From Tuctoria greenei (taxonomy: Eukaryota; Streptophyta; Magnoliopsida; Poales; Poaceae): a stretch of DNA of 64,000 nucleotides. Both the position numbers and the translations under genes were made by a program. The DNA is taken from assembly GCA_036927565.1 (NCBI GenBank), contig JAYESD010000011.1:98989178-99053177 (forward strand), in the 5' to 3' direction. The notes beneath the pieces are model-generated. The model saw only the letters and a program-made list of their open reading frames with translations. It did no database searches and was not told the DNA's origin. Below, in pieces: positions 9,557 to 22,558 of this stretch. Positions within the stretch are counted from its first letter, which is position 1. Each line of letters starts with the position of its first letter.

Positions 9557-12317
9557 TGTAACACCCTCATTTTCATGCATCGTACATTGCATAAGTTCAT
9601 ATATATGTTTAACATTAATCCATATAAAAAAAAATGAGTTTAAAATGAATTTAAACCAAAATCGCACTCAAAAGTTCTGAGGAGTGCGGACTAGTCCTAT
9701 TTCTCTCTAACCTCCCTCGGACATGTCCGTTTTCACTGCAGATTAGTCCGTTTTTCTCTCTGTACCATTTTCGGACTTGTCCGGTCCATTACGGACAAGT
9801 CCGGTGTCCCATTTCCTTGAAATTTCACCAAGCCCGTAGACTTCTCCGGACTTTTCCGACACCTAACGGACTTGTCCATTTTCCTCTCTGACTAAGTTCG
9901 GACTTGTCCGATATAGTCTGGACTTATCTGTTTTCTTCTCTGAGTAATATCGGACTAGTCCGGCCCCGTACGGAATTGTCCGGTGATCGCGATTCTGAGT
10001 TGATCTTTTGTTTCACGACGTGTTTTTGGGTTTTATCTTAAGTGGGCCTAAAGTCGTCATGTCTAACCCTTTTTAGAGCCCATGTGGGACCCCACACCGG
10101 CCTCCACCCATCCCAAACTTGAAATCCATCAAACCCTAGCCCTCCACCCCTATATAAACAACCCAACACCCTATTTTCACATCTTTTTGTCACCTTTGAA
10201 TCACACCCAAAACCTAGCTCGTGGATAGCCGCCACCAAGGAGGGAGAAGGAGATCCCGAGCAAGAAGAAGAAGATGAAATGAAAGAGGATCAAGTGATCA
10301 AGATCTCCATGAAATTTTCGTTCTTCATCAACAATTGACCTTCAAGTTCTCTTCACCAACTCTAGGTCGTCAACATCTAAGTGTTGCCTCCAAAACCCTT
10401 GATTCATTGGAGTCCTAAACACCTGGTATACATTCTACTTCCTCTTTCTCACGTGAATTCAACCTCGTTTCTCCAAATTCACGTCGATCTATAAGACCCT
10501 AGCTTGCTGTTTCTGCGAAGGGCAGACTAGTCCGGTCCTATAGCGGACTAGTCCGGTCTGGCTGTCTGTTTTCTGCTGAATTAACTCTAAATTGTTTCGA
10601 ATCAATTTCGAACTTGTCCAAACTTGTTAAAAAGCTATTATAACTAGTTAGTAAACATCATTAACTAGTTTTAATTCGCATTTGTATTAATCATGCATGT
10701 CATGTCATATTGAGTAACATATGAGCATCTATTGACTGTGATTCTTGTCTTGTATGTTATTGCGCGATTTAGACGGTTTTGTGCTAGAGAGTACTACGGA
10801 GGACCTGTGAAACCAGGAATTTGAAGACTTTGACCCAAACCAAGCCCAAGAGCAAGGCAAGTGTCCTTGAACATATTGATACTGTTTTGACAGTAAATGT
10901 TTTGTTTTCAAAACTGCATGCTTGTGTCAATTTGATAGGAATTCCTATAATAGGAAGTTTACTCGCTTTGTTTAACCACCCTTGTCACCTAGAATACATG
11001 GTAGAGAGTCGGGAAGGGCTTTTAAACTTTGCTTTGCTTAATTAACTGGGATGAGAAAACAACTATACCGTTTAATTATGCATTAATGAGATTATGGTTA
11101 TATGAACTGGTTAATATGATATGGTAATGGGTGATCTAAGCAAGCCTGGTATGTGGATGGGTTGGAAGACATGGTGGTTGCTTGATTTAGATCTAAGGAT
11201 CGGTTCATGCGAGAATATGCCAGGACAATCGTGCCACCACGAGGCCAAGTATGGGTGCGGTGTAGCTGATTAATTAGGGTATTGCTAGTACTGGGCAGAT
11301 CATTTAGCGCACCAGGGAAGGGGAGTCGGATTGGGTTTGGATTTGTGGCGCGACTCCCTGGGATCCGAATGGCATAAGAGGGGGGCCTTGGTTGAAGATG
11401 TGCTCAGTTGGAGGCATCGCCACCGGTGAAACCTCAATGGGTCTGTACATGCTAGTAGTCCCTTTGTAAAGGCTATTTTGTGATCTCTTGTCCATACACT
11501 AAAGGAAGTGTAATTCGCACAAGGGAGGTTTCTTAGTCGCCGACGGGTGATGAAATCACAAACATGTGGGTAAAGTGGTACAAACTCTACAGAGTATTAA
11601 AACTATCATAATAGTCGTGCTCCTGGTTATGAGCACTTGGATGACCTACATGATTAGAGGGATTTTCGTATTGGGATGGTTTGGTATTGGTTATGGGATG
11701 ATATTATGGTTTATGGCAATGGATATGGTTAATGGTAATGAGAAATCTGAAATATGTATGATGGTAATGAAATATGGACTGGTATTATAGTAACTACATG
11801 GTTTATGATGGGTTTAATTCACATAAATACAATATATTGCTTTTCAAATGTTTTAATGTTATTTTCAGCACTTAGCCTTTACTATTGTTGTCATTTAAAT
11901 CATCCACATGTCATATTTTCCACACTTGCTGAGTACGATATGTACTCACCCTTGCAATTCCCCCACCGACAGTTGCAGGTCAGGATTGGGAGTATAACGT
12001 TGATAATGCGAAGTTCTAGGCCATGTCTATCGTCATCTTGTCTGTGATGTTTGCTTGGAGCCGCGCTACCCTTACTGCTTAGTTTTCTTAGTTGCTTAAT
12101 TAGATTATTTCCACTGCATTAGTTCAAACTTGTCATTAATGTTTCATTAGGGCTTGTATTCGAGGATATTCTGAATTCTGTAATAAAAGTTCTTAATTAA
12201 TCTTGTTCTGTTGTAATTTTATGTATATCCTTTTGTGAATGCACTGGTGTATGTGTGTTGAACGTCCTAGGCACACATATGCGTTCACTTGGTTCATTTT
12301 CAGAACCGGGTGTCACA
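9557..12317 (+). repeat. 5' LTR of the chromovirus
   Basis: It spans 2,761 bp, TGTAACACCC to GGGTGTCACA, with the TATA box at 10151-10158. The first ~440 bp carry about a dozen imperfect palindromes of the form CGGACTAGTCCG or CGGACTTGTCCG, and two more lie near 10525-10560. A block around 11300-11580 (GGTGAAACCTCA, TGTGATCTC, GGAGGTTT, GATGAAATCAC) and another around 11928-11955 (CTTGCTGAGTACGATATGTA) recur in the solo LTR at 58442-62054. Confidence 0.95.
10151..10158 (+). promoter_or_regulatory. TATA box of the chromovirus 5' LTR
   Basis: TATATAAA in a CCCC-TATATAAA-CA context. The same box is at 17746-17753 in the 3' LTR. It lies about 0.6 kb into the LTR, leaving a very long R/U5 of about 2.1 kb. 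Confidence 0.65.
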
Positions 12318-12320
12318 AAT

Positions 12321-12333
12321 TGGTATCAGAGCC
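12321..12333 (+). promoter_or_regulatory. Primer binding site (initiator tRNA-Met type)
   Basis: TGGTATCAGAGCC lies three bases after the 5' LTR and is complementary to the 3' end of plant initiator tRNA-Met, the usual primer for Tekay/Del elements. It is not a tRNA gene. Confidence 0.9.
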
Positions 12334-12587
12334 ACAGGTTGACCATAGGGCGTAGCCTAGATAGAATGGACACTTTAGAGCACATAGGAACACTCAGAAA
12401 TCAATGTGTTTTTGCTTGGTGTGTTGATTGCTATGTATTGCTTCTTGTGTGCTTAGTAGAGGATTTTGGGATGCTTTAGCATTGCCATGTCCACATAGGC
12501 TAGTATAGGTAGTTGCTTAGTTTCATATCCCTTGATGCATATAGTTGGAGACGTTTTTATAAATTCTTCTCTCTTTCTTTTCTTCAG

Positions 12588-15500
12588 ATGGTGAGGACTC
12601 GCAACCAGAGGGATGTCAATGATGAGGGGTAAAACAATGGAGCACCTCAGAACAACAATGGATAAGGACCTGCCCAGGGAGCTATCAACCTTGAGCAGCT
12701 ATTGGATATGAAAACCAGCTCATGCAGACCATGATACGGACAATAGGACAGCTGTAGGCTGGTAACAACAACAATCAGTCTCACATGCCTCCACACCATC
12801 CCCGTCTCCTCATAACCGATTGGGAGAGTTCATGAGAACCAGGCCGCCGACTTTTGCTCAAGCTGCTGACCCTATGGATGCTAATGATTGGCTCTCTGTT
12901 GAGAAGAAGCTATCTATAGTCCAATGCATTGACCGGGAGAATGTTTTATTTGCATCTCATCAACTTGTTGGAGCAGTTGCCTATTGGTGGGACTCTTTGT
13001 GCAATGCCCATGAAAATCAAGAGAGGATTATTTGGACTGAATTCAAGGAGAGCTTCCGTTCTCAATATGTGCCATAAGGTGCTATGATCCTAAAGTGATA
13101 AGAATTTGAGAACTTGAGGCAAGGAAGATCGAGTGTGGGTGAATATCACAATAAATTCACTCAACTCTCAAGATATGCGCCTGAGGATGTGAGTCGGGAT
13201 AGCCAGAAACAATACTTGTTCATGAGGGACTTGAACAATGAGATCCATGTACAATTGCTGAACTGTGATTATGCAAACTTCCAGAAGCTAGTGGACAAAG
13301 CAATTGTTGTGGAGAACAAAGTCCGTGAGATGAAGCTAGATAACAAAAGGAAAGTGTCATATCAAGGACAGCAACAAGGAAGCAATGTGTGCCCTCGCTT
13401 TGCACCACCTAATGCGGCTTATTATAGCTCTTCTGCTCTTGTACAGCACCCTGGTTATGCACTGTACCCAGCTTAGTTTGTGCAGCAGCATCCTGTCATG
13501 CAGGCACCAAGGCCTCCAATGCCTTATGCACCTCGTGCCAACCTTCCTGGTGCAAATGTTCAGAATCAAGTTCATCCCAATAATTTTGGTGCAGTTAGGA
13601 AGTGATATACATGTGGAGAAGCAGGACACTTTGCAATTCAATGTCCTAAGTCAGACCTTGGTCAAGGAAGCAATTCTCAAAGACAAAACCCAAGACCCAA
13701 TGGAGGACAGCCGCAAGGGAACCGTGGACAGCAGAATTTTGCTCGTGGCGATGTGAATTGTGTCTCTACGGAGGAAGCTCAACAAGCGGATGACGTGATT
13801 ATTGGTATGTTTCTCGCAAACTCCAACTCGGTGACTATGTTATCTGATTCTGAAGCATCGCATTCATTCATTGCGTCGAAATATGTTGCCAAGTATAGTT
13901 TTCCTATCTCTCATATGAAGTATACTGTATTGGTTAAGTCTCCTGGAGGAGTGATGATGACAAATATAGTATGTCCAAAAGTAAGCCTTAGAATAAGGGG
14001 GTAGACTTCTTTGCCAACCTCATTGTTTTGGATTCTCAAGGATTGGACATTATACTTGGTATGGACTGGTTGAGGAAGCACAATGGGGTTATTGAATGTG
14101 CCACAAAGACGGTAAAGTTGACCAATGAAGAAAGGATCACCATATAATTTGAAGCATCTCAACATGCACCGAAGCAATTGGAGTTGAACCACATGGACGG
14201 TGCCACAATTGAGGAGATTCCAGTGGTATGTGAATTTCTGGTTGTGTTCCCAGACGAGTTACCAGGTATGCCACCTGACCGAGACGTCGTATTTGTTATT
14301 AAGTTAATACCTAGAACTGCACCTATAGCTAAGTGGCCATATAAGATGCCTCCTAAGGAGTTAGCGGAGCTCAGGAAGTAGATTTAAGAGCAACTAGAGA
14401 AGGGTTTTATTCACCCAATCTCTTCACTGTGGGGAGCGCTCGTACTCTTTGTGGAGAAGAAGGATGGATCCCAAAGGATGTGTGTGGACTATCGAGCTCT
14501 CAACGAGGTGACCATCAAGAACAAGAACACCTTGCCCTATATAGAAGATTTTTTTGATCAGATGAAGTGTGCTTGTGTCTTCTCCATGATTGATTTGAGG
14601 TCGGGATACTTTCAAATGAAGATTAGACCATCAGACATACCCAAGACAGCTTTTCAAACACGGTATTGATCTTATCAGTACACCGTGATGTCCCTTGGAT
14701 TGACAAATGCACCTGCATACATTATGTACTTCATGAATAAGGTCTTCATGGAGTACTTGGACAAGTTTGTTGTGGTGTTCATAGATGACACTATGATCTA
14801 TTCGAAGGATGAGAAGAAACATGAGGAACACTTGAGACTCACATTGCAGAAATTGAGGGAGCATCAATTGTATGCCAAGTTCAGCAAGTGCCAGTTTTGG
14901 TTGAAAGATGTGTCATTTTTTGGGCATATCATCTCCGAAGGAGGAGTATCGGTTGATCGAGGAAAAGTGAGAGATGTGCTAAAGTGGGAGCCACCGCAAA
15001 ACGTAAAGGAAATAAGGAGTTTTCTTGGAATGGCTGGATATTACCGTCGATTCATCAAGGACTTTTCCAAGATAGCCAAGCCCATGACAGAGTTGCTAAT
15101 GAGGGGTAAAGCTTTCCAATGGACTCAAGCGTGTCAAGAAAGCTTTGAGGAGTTGAAGAAGATGTTAACCACATCCCCAGTTTTGGTTTTGCCGGATGTA
15201 AGTAAAAGTTTTGACATATATTGTGATGCCTCGGGGCAAGGACTTGGATGTGTGCTCATGAAACAAGGTCAAGTGGTTGCATATGCATCGAGAGAATTGA
15301 AGAAATATGAGTAGAATCACCCAACACATGATTTGGAACTTGCAGTCGTGGTACACGCATTGAAGATTTGGAGACACTATATCCTTGGACATAGGTGTGA
15401 AATTTATACGGATCATAAGAGTCTTAAGTATATTTTCACACAAACGGATCTAAATTTGAGACAACGAAGATGGTTGGAGATTATCAAGGATTATGATGTT

Positions 15501-17140
15501 GGAATCAACTATCATCCAGGAAAGGCTAATATAGTGGCCGATGCTATGAGTAGGAAAGGAGTAAGTCATCAGCTCGTGATTCGAGAATTGCCATCCGAGT
15601 TATGTAAGGAGTTTGAACGGTTGAATCTTTGATTTGTGAATGGGACGGGGATACTGGAATTAAATCCGACCTTGGAGCAGGAGATTCGAGAGGGTCAAAC
15701 AAAGGATAAGGAAATCCAAGAGATCAAGGAAAGAACCCAAGAGGGAAGAGAATTCAGGTTTGATGAGGATGACCACAATACCTTATGGCTTGGAAAAAGG
15801 ATTGTCGTGCCTAATGTGAAACATATTTGGGAGACAATATTAAAAGAGGCACATGACTCGCCATACTCAATTCATCCCGGTTGTACAAAGATGTACAAAG
15901 ACTTGAATACATGTTATTGGTGGGCTAGCATGAAAAAGGACATAGCTGAATATGTAGCATTGTGTGATGTGTGCCAGCGAGTCAAAGCTGAACATCAAAG
16001 GCCAACTGGATTATTGCAGCCATTGAAGATTCCAGAATGGAAGTGTGAAGAAATCGGGATGGACTTTATAGTTGGTTTACCGCGTACCCAATCCGGTTAT
16101 GACTCAATTTAGGTTATTGTGGATAGGTTAACCAAGTTAGCTCATTTTGTTCCTGTCAAGACCACCTATACCACCGCGAAGCTGGCAGAGCTATATATGA
16201 AGCACATTGTGTGTCGACATGGAGTCCCGAAGAAAATAGTCTCAGATAGAGGTTCTCAATTTACATCCAGGTTTTGGCAGAAATTGCATGAAGCATTGGG
16301 GACAAGGTTGAATTTCAGTTCGGCATATCACCCTCAAACCGATGGACAAACTGAGAGGACCAATCAGATTTTGGAGGACATGTTAAAAGCTTGTGCTTTG
16401 AAGCATGGGAAAGGTTGGGACAAGAGCTTGCCGTATGCAGAATTCTCATACAACAATAGTTACCAAGCAAGCTTGAAGATGTCATCTTTTGAAGCACTAT
16501 ATGAGAGGAAGTGTAGGACACCTTTGTTCTGGATAGAGACAGGAGAAAATCAAGTGTTTGGACCTGATATGTTGCAAGAAGCCAAGAAACAAGTCCAGAT
16601 TATTCGTGAAAACTTGAGGGCTGCTCAATAAAGGCCAAAAGGATATGCAAACAATAGGAGAAGGAAACTAGCCTTTGAAATAGGAGATTTTGTTTACCTC
16701 ATGGTGTCACCAATGAGGGGTCATAAGAGGTTTAACATAAGAGACAAGTTAGCACCTCGATACATTGGACCATTCAAGATTTGGACAAAAGAGGAGAAGT
16801 AGCATATAAGTTGGAGATGCCATCCAAGCTTTCAGATGTGCATGATGTGTTTCATGTTTCGCAGCTCAAGAAGTGTTTAAGGGTACTAGAAGAACAAGTG
16901 TTAATAGAAGAATTGGAATTAGAGGCAAATTTGACTTATGTCGAGCAACCAGTCAAAATCTTGGAAACTAAGGAGAGAGTCACAAGGAACAAGGTGATTC
17001 GATGGTGTAAAGTGCAATGGAAGCATCACACAGAATCAGAGGCAACTTGGGAGCTGGAATATGATCTCAAGAAGGAATTTCCCTATCTCTTCTCTTCCGC
17101 GTTGAATCTCGAGGGCGAGATTCATTTTAAGGGGGGTAAG
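12588..17140 (+). pseudogene. Chromovirus gag-pol polyprotein remnant
   Basis: The ATG at 12588 opens MVRTRNQ, the typical start of Tekay gag. Domains follow in order. Gag is at about 12820-13476. A zinc knuckle (about 13604-13650, YTCGEAGHFAIQCP) has its first cysteine replaced by a TGA. The protease (about 13840) has DSG changed to DSE. RT is at about 14440-15050, with FIDD at the catalytic site. RNase H is at about 15180-15560 (TDHKSLKYIF). Integrase is at about 15840-16640, with its zinc-binding part, SDRGSQF and the TDGQTERTN stretch. The chromodomain lies in the frame at 16781-17140. In-frame stops lie near 12627, 13075, 13474, 13604, 14002, 14380, 14667, 15312, 15630, 16110 and 16629. 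The polyprotein frame runs on to the edge of the 3' LTR. Confidence 0.93.
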
Positions 17141-17142
17141 TT
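17128..17142 (+). promoter_or_regulatory. Polypurine tract of the chromovirus
   Basis: TAAGGGGGGTAAGTT immediately precedes the TGTAACACCC start of the 3' LTR, the expected place for plus-strand priming. Confidence 0.8.
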
Positions 17143-19904
17143 TGTAACACCCTCATTTTCATACATCATGCATTGCATAAGTTCATATACATATTTAACA
17201 TTAATCCACATAAAAAGGAATGAGTTTAAAATGAATTTAAACCAAAACCGCACTCAAAAGTTCCGAGGAGTGCGGACTAGTCCTATTTTGATGCGGACTA
17301 GTCTGATTTCTCTCTGACCTCCCTTGGACATGTCTGTTTTTGCTGCGGACTAGTCCGTTTTCCTCTCTGTACCGTTTTGGACTTGTCCGGTCCATTAGGG
17401 ACTAGTCCAGTGTTCCGGTTCCTTGAAATTTTGCCAAGTCCCTAGACTTGTCCGACATCTAGCAGACTTGTCCGTTTTCCTCTTTGACTAAGTTCGGACT
17501 TGTCCGATATAGTTCGGACTTATCCGTTTTCTTCTCTGACTAATATCAGACTAGTTCGGCCCGTGCGGACTTGTCCGGTGATCGCGATTTTGAGTTCATC
17601 TTTTTTTCCACGACGTGTTTTTGGGTTTTACCTTAAGTGGGTCTAAGGACGTCGTGTCTAACCCTTTTTGGAGCCCATATGGGACCCCACACCAGCCTCC
17701 ACCCACCCCAAACTCGAAATCCATAAAACCATATCCCTCCACCCCTATATAAACACCCAACACCATATTTTCACATCTTTTTGCCACCTTTGAATCACAT
17801 CCAAATCCTAGCTCGTGGATAGTCGCCGCCAAGGAGGGAGAAGGAGATCCCAAGCAAGAATAAGAAGAGGAGGAAAGAAAGAGGATCAAGTGATCAAGAT
17901 CTCCATCAGGTTTTTGTTCTTCATCAACAATTCACCTTCAAGTTCTCTTCACCAACCCTAGATCATCAAGATCCAAGTGTTGCCTCCAAAACCCTTGATT
18001 CATTGGAGTCTTAAACACCTGGTATACATTCTACTTCCTCTTTCTCACGTAAATTCAACCTCGTTTATCCAAATTCACATCGATCTAGAAAACCCTAGCT
18101 CATTGTTTCTGCGAAGGGCGGGCTAGTCCGGTCCTACAGCGGACTAGTCCGGTTTGGCTCTCTGTTTTCTACTGAATTAACTATAAATTGTTCGAATCAA
18201 TTACAAACCTGTCCAAACTTGTTAAAAGCTATTAGAACTAGTTAGTAAACATCATTAACTAGTTTTTATTTTCATTTGCATTAATCATGCATGTCATGTC
18301 ATATCGAGTAACATATGAGCATCTATTGACTGTGATTCCTGTCTTGTATGTTATTGCGCGATTTAGACGGTTTTGCACTAGAGAGTACTACAGAGGACTT
18401 CTAGAACTAGGAATTTGAATACTTCGACCCAAACCAAGCCCAAGAGCAAGGCAAGTGTCCTTGAACATATTGATCCTGTAATTTTTTTACAGTAAATGTT
18501 ATGTTTTCAAAACTGCATGCTTGTGTCAATTTGATGGGAATTCCTATGATAGGAAGTTTACTAGCTTGTTTAACCACCCTTGTCACCTTTTATACATGGT
18601 AGAGAGTCGGGAAGGACTTTTTAACTTTGCTTCACTTAATTAATTGGGATGGGAAAACAACTATACCATTTATTTATGCATTAATGAGATTATGGTTATA
18701 TGAACTGGTTAATATGATATGGTAATGGGTGACCTAAGCAAGCCTAGTATGTGGATGGGTTGGAAGACATGGTGGTTTCTTGCTTTAGATCTAAGGATTG
18801 GTTCATGCGAGAATATGCCAGGACGATCGTGCCACCACAAGGCCAAGTATGGGTGTGGCGTAGCTAATTAATTAGGGTATTGCTAGTACTGGGCGGATCA
18901 TTTGGCGCACCGGGGAAGGGGAGTCGGATTGGGTTTGGATTTGTGGGGGGCTCCCTGGTATCCAAATGGCACAAGAGGGGGCCCTTGGTTGAAGATGCGC
19001 TCAGTTGGAAGCATCGCCACCGGTGAAACCTCAGTGGGTCCGTACATGCTAGTAGTCCTTTTGTAAAGGCTATTTTGTGATCTCTTGGACATACACCAAA
19101 GGAAGTGTAATTGGCATAAGGGAGGTTTCTTTGTCGTCGACGAGTGATGAAATCACAAACACGTGGGTAAAGTGGTACAAACTCTGCAGAGTATTAAAAT
19201 TATCATGATAGCCGTGCTCCCGATTAAGAGCACCTGGGTGACCTACATGATTAGAGGGGTTTTGGTATTGGGATGGTTTGGTATTGGTTATGGGATGGCA
19301 TTATGGTTTATGGCAATGGATATGGTTAATGGTAATGAGAAATCTGGAATATGGGTTATGGTAATAAAATATGTACTGGTATTATGGTAACTACATGGTT
19401 TATGATGGGTTTACTTCACATACATACAATATATTGCTTTTCAAATGTTTTAATGTTCTTTTCAGCATGTAGCCTTTACTATTGTCGTCATTTGAATCAG
19501 CTACATGTCATACTTTCCACACTTGCTGAGTACGATATGTACTCACCCTTGCAGTTCCCCCACCAACAGTTGCAGGTCAGGATTGGGAGTATAACGTTAA
19601 TAATGAGGAGTTCTAGGCCGTGTCTACCGTCAGCTTGTCTGTGGTGTTGCTTGGAGCCGCGCTACCCTTATTGCTTAGTTTGCTTAATTAGATTATTGCT
19701 GCTGCATTAGTCAAACTTGTCATTAATGTTTCATTAGGACTTGTATTCGAGGATATTCTGAATTTCGTAATAAAAGTGATTAATTAATCTTGTTCTGTGG
19801 TAATTTTCTGTATATCCTTTTGTGAATGCACTCGTGTATGTGTGTTGAGCGTCCTTGGCACACATATGCGTTCACTTGGTTCATTTTTGGTACTGGGTGT
19901 CACA
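17143..19904 (+). repeat. 3' LTR of the chromovirus
   Basis: It is 2,762 bp and collinear with 9557-12317. Near 17285-17305 it has an extra palindrome unit (a second GCGGACTAGTC phrase) that the 5' LTR lacks. It therefore gained or lost one unit after insertion. It is followed by the TCGCT target duplication. Confidence 0.95.
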
Positions 19905-20455
19905 TCGCTACTGTCAACCCCGGCGGCGCCGAAGAAGATAAAGTCTCGTGTCCTTGGTCGCTGTGGTGGTCGTGGTAGTGCTCGTGCTCGTGGTGGTGTT
20001 TGTGGTCGTGGAAGTCGTTCTTGCTGGTGACGGTGACGTCGAGCTGCGGGCATCGAGGGATGAGTGTGTTTCTTTTCTGGTTCGTGCTATGCGTTCATGA
20101 TCGACTGGATCAATCGAATCACAAAGGTGATGGACAGATGAAATGAAAGAGAGCGACGTCACTTGCCTGTTCCTTCGCTGCTGCCGTCTGCAAGACCACA
20201 GTCTAGTACTGCGTGAACACCACCTGAGGCGAAAACTGAGGAGATGGACGAGGACAGAGAAATAGCTTCTCATTGGTTTCGCCCATGGCGTACCAATTGA
20301 CTTCGGCAAGTTGTATCTTGGCGCGAGTTTTGTGCAACGTCCAAATGCTTTGGAATCACTCCGCTGATATTTGAGCACGTACGGGCATTACTTACTGATT
20401 TGGTAATTATGGGTGAATCCTTCACGAATGTTGTGGTATCAACATCTGATATGGC
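19905..20455. other. Unassigned flank between chromovirus and LINE
   Basis: Once the chromovirus is removed, this stretch continues directly from 9470-9556. It contains a GTGGTCGTGG-type simple repeat (about 19950-20025) and otherwise nothing recognisable. A 154-codon minus-strand frame (19914-20378) consists largely of low-complexity Thr/Ser and Arg and is not credible as a gene. The last bases, about 20442-20455, are the left candidate target duplication of the LINE. Confidence 0.4.
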
Positions 20456-20900
20456 CTTCGAATGAAGGGAACAACCCTGCCTTCACATGGCTCTCCCGAC
20501 GCTCTCCCCACTGCTCCTAGCCTCCGCCACCTCCACCACCGCCTTCACCTCCCTCCCCGCAGCTCCCCGGCCAGCATGCTCCCTCTTCTGAAGTTCCCCT
20601 GGCCCCTCCTCATCCTTGGGTGGCGTCTAACTCCATAATTTCGGCGGACTTTCTCCATTGGGACTGTCAAGCGGGTCGTGCCTTTGAAGCTAAGTGTTCT
20701 CACGGTTTGGATCCTCTGTTCATCATCCATTTTCCTCTTCTATAGGATCCTTCTTCCTTGTCGCAGTTTTTTGGTGCTACACCTTCCACGTCTCGGAAGA
20801 CTCAGATGGTTGGGCTCTCCAATCGGTTCTTGGTGGGTCCCCGAAAGGATTTCATGTCCGTTTTGAGTGTGATCGCCATTTTTGTTTTTTGGTTGCTTCC

Positions 20901-21270
20901 AAGAATGTTGGTCTCATGGTCCATTCCCTCAAGCGAGCTATCACGAATTACTTTGATATCTACATATTCCTATGAAATGATGGTGGAGCTAATTGGAGGA
21001 AGGAGAAAAAGTTGTGGGACGGAGAAGAAGAAAGCTCTTGGCAATTGGTCGCCAACCGTCAATCAAGAAGCAAGATCAAGCGAGTAAGAATGTTGGTCTC
21101 CCGGTCCGTTCCCTCAAGCGAGTTATCACGGATTACTTTGATATCTACTTCTTCCTGCAAAACGATGGTGGAGCTGATTGGAGGAATGAGAAAAAGTTGT
21201 GAGACGAAGAAGAAGAAAGCTCTTGTCAATTGGTCGCCAACTGTAAATCAAGAAGCGAGATCAAGCGAGT
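20901..21270 (+). repeat. 185 bp tandem duplication in LINE ORF1
   Basis: Unit 1 (20901-21085) and unit 2 (21086-21270) both start AAGAATGTTGGTCTC and end AGATCAAGCGAG. They differ at scattered sites, so the duplication is not recent. It repeats a piece of the ORF1 N-terminal domain. Confidence 0.85.
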
Positions 21271-22558
21271 ATACTTTAGTTCTCCGATCATTCAAGAACC
21301 TTTGTCAAATCTCGCAAGATGATCTTCGCCTCCTCTGGGTACGTCCCCTTCCAGTCCATCCGTTTCGAGCTGTTTGCAGGATCACTCTTCCCACACGATG
21401 ATCAAAGTCTCCAAGGTTGTCTCCACAATTTGGAGTTTGTTAAATTCAAATCGAGGCAATGAACCTCCTCGAGAGTTGGAGCGGGAAGATATTCTATCTG
21501 GGAGAGGGATTATGAAGCGCTCCATTATTAAGTCAAGTCAGGTCAATGTTGCTGGGAGATCCAAACATGATGTCAAACCTTACGGTGCAACCCATCAGGT
21601 GTGGATTCCCAAGAGAGGAAAGGTTGATACTGATGGAGAATATCTAAGGAAATCGGGAACACCCAATACTCATACCCCCATCAGGGTCAGTCGCAGCAGC
21701 TTGGGATGTTTCCGATGCTTGAGCCCTCTCCACCTCATAAAGGACTGTAGGTCCCAGATCAAGTGCAGATATTGCTTCAAATACGGTCATAAAGAGCGCT
21801 CTTGCCTCCGCCATTTTCGGAATGGGAAATGTCGCATTTGGAAGGTCAACAGTCAGGGTAAATGCAGTGTCAGTGTCTGGATGGCCAAAAGGTCGGAAGT
21901 GGATGGTGGGCCTGTAGAGGGCTCTTTGGACCTTGAATAGAACTCTTAAATATGACCTCTCTTCATCGGTTTCTTCTCCATCCAGTGAACTTGCCATTGT
22001 TCCCTATGCTGAAGTTCCTTCACAGTCCTCTTCGTGTCACCTCCTTTGCACTACCTCCCCAGTCCAGATGGCCAACTTCCTGGTAGACCCATCACGCTTC
22101 ATCCCCAATGAAGCATTCGACATTGTGGATAGTGGAGAGGATCGCATTGCAAGAGCAGTGGTGAATCTCCCAGGAGAACCGGTTGCCAACCATGAGGGGT
22201 TCGTCATTGCAGAGGATCTAGATGGCGTCCTTGATGAAAATGTCTATTCGGGGTTCATCCGACACATCGTTCACTACATTGAAGAGATTCTCCACCTGAC
22301 GGTACGTTCCATGGAGGTCACCTCTTTTAGCATTGCTCTTATCGGCTTGGACTGTAGTCTTCAGCGAGATATCCTGTTCTTGAAAAACCCTATCGAAGTA
22401 GCGGATGTTCGTATTTGATTCGTCAAGCATGATTTTGGGATCAACCATCATGAAAGGGACTTTACTAGGGTTGGTTGGGTTCTTATATTGGACTTTCCTC
22501 TGGTCTATTAGACTATAGAACACATTGACATTGATGTATCTTCTTTCGGTAAGATCCT

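Larger units (their letters stand above)
9557..19904 (+). mobile_element. Complete Ty3/gypsy chromovirus (Tekay/Del type)
   Basis: A full-length 10,348 bp element: 5' LTR 9557-12317, PBS 12321-12333, gag-pol 12588 to about 17140, PPT about 17128-17142, 3' LTR 17143-19904. Both LTRs start TGTAACACCC and end GGGTGTCACA. The 5 bp target duplication TCGCT is perfect (9552-9556 and 19905-19909). The C-terminal chromodomain and the long ~2.76 kb LTRs place it with Tekay/Del chromoviruses. The polyprotein has about ten breaks, so the element can no longer move on its own. The LTRs differ at scattered sites and by one extra palindromic unit in the 3' copy, so it is not recent. Confidence 0.95.

Noticed and set aside
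12318..12340. tRNA gene-like sequence TGGTATCAGAGCC
   Set aside because: It is a retroelement primer binding site next to an LTR; no cloverleaf surrounds it.
19914..20378. 154-codon minus-strand ORF
   Set aside because: Composed mostly of low-complexity Thr/Ser/Arg runs from a CCACGAC-type repeat; no domain, no promoter and no splice context.
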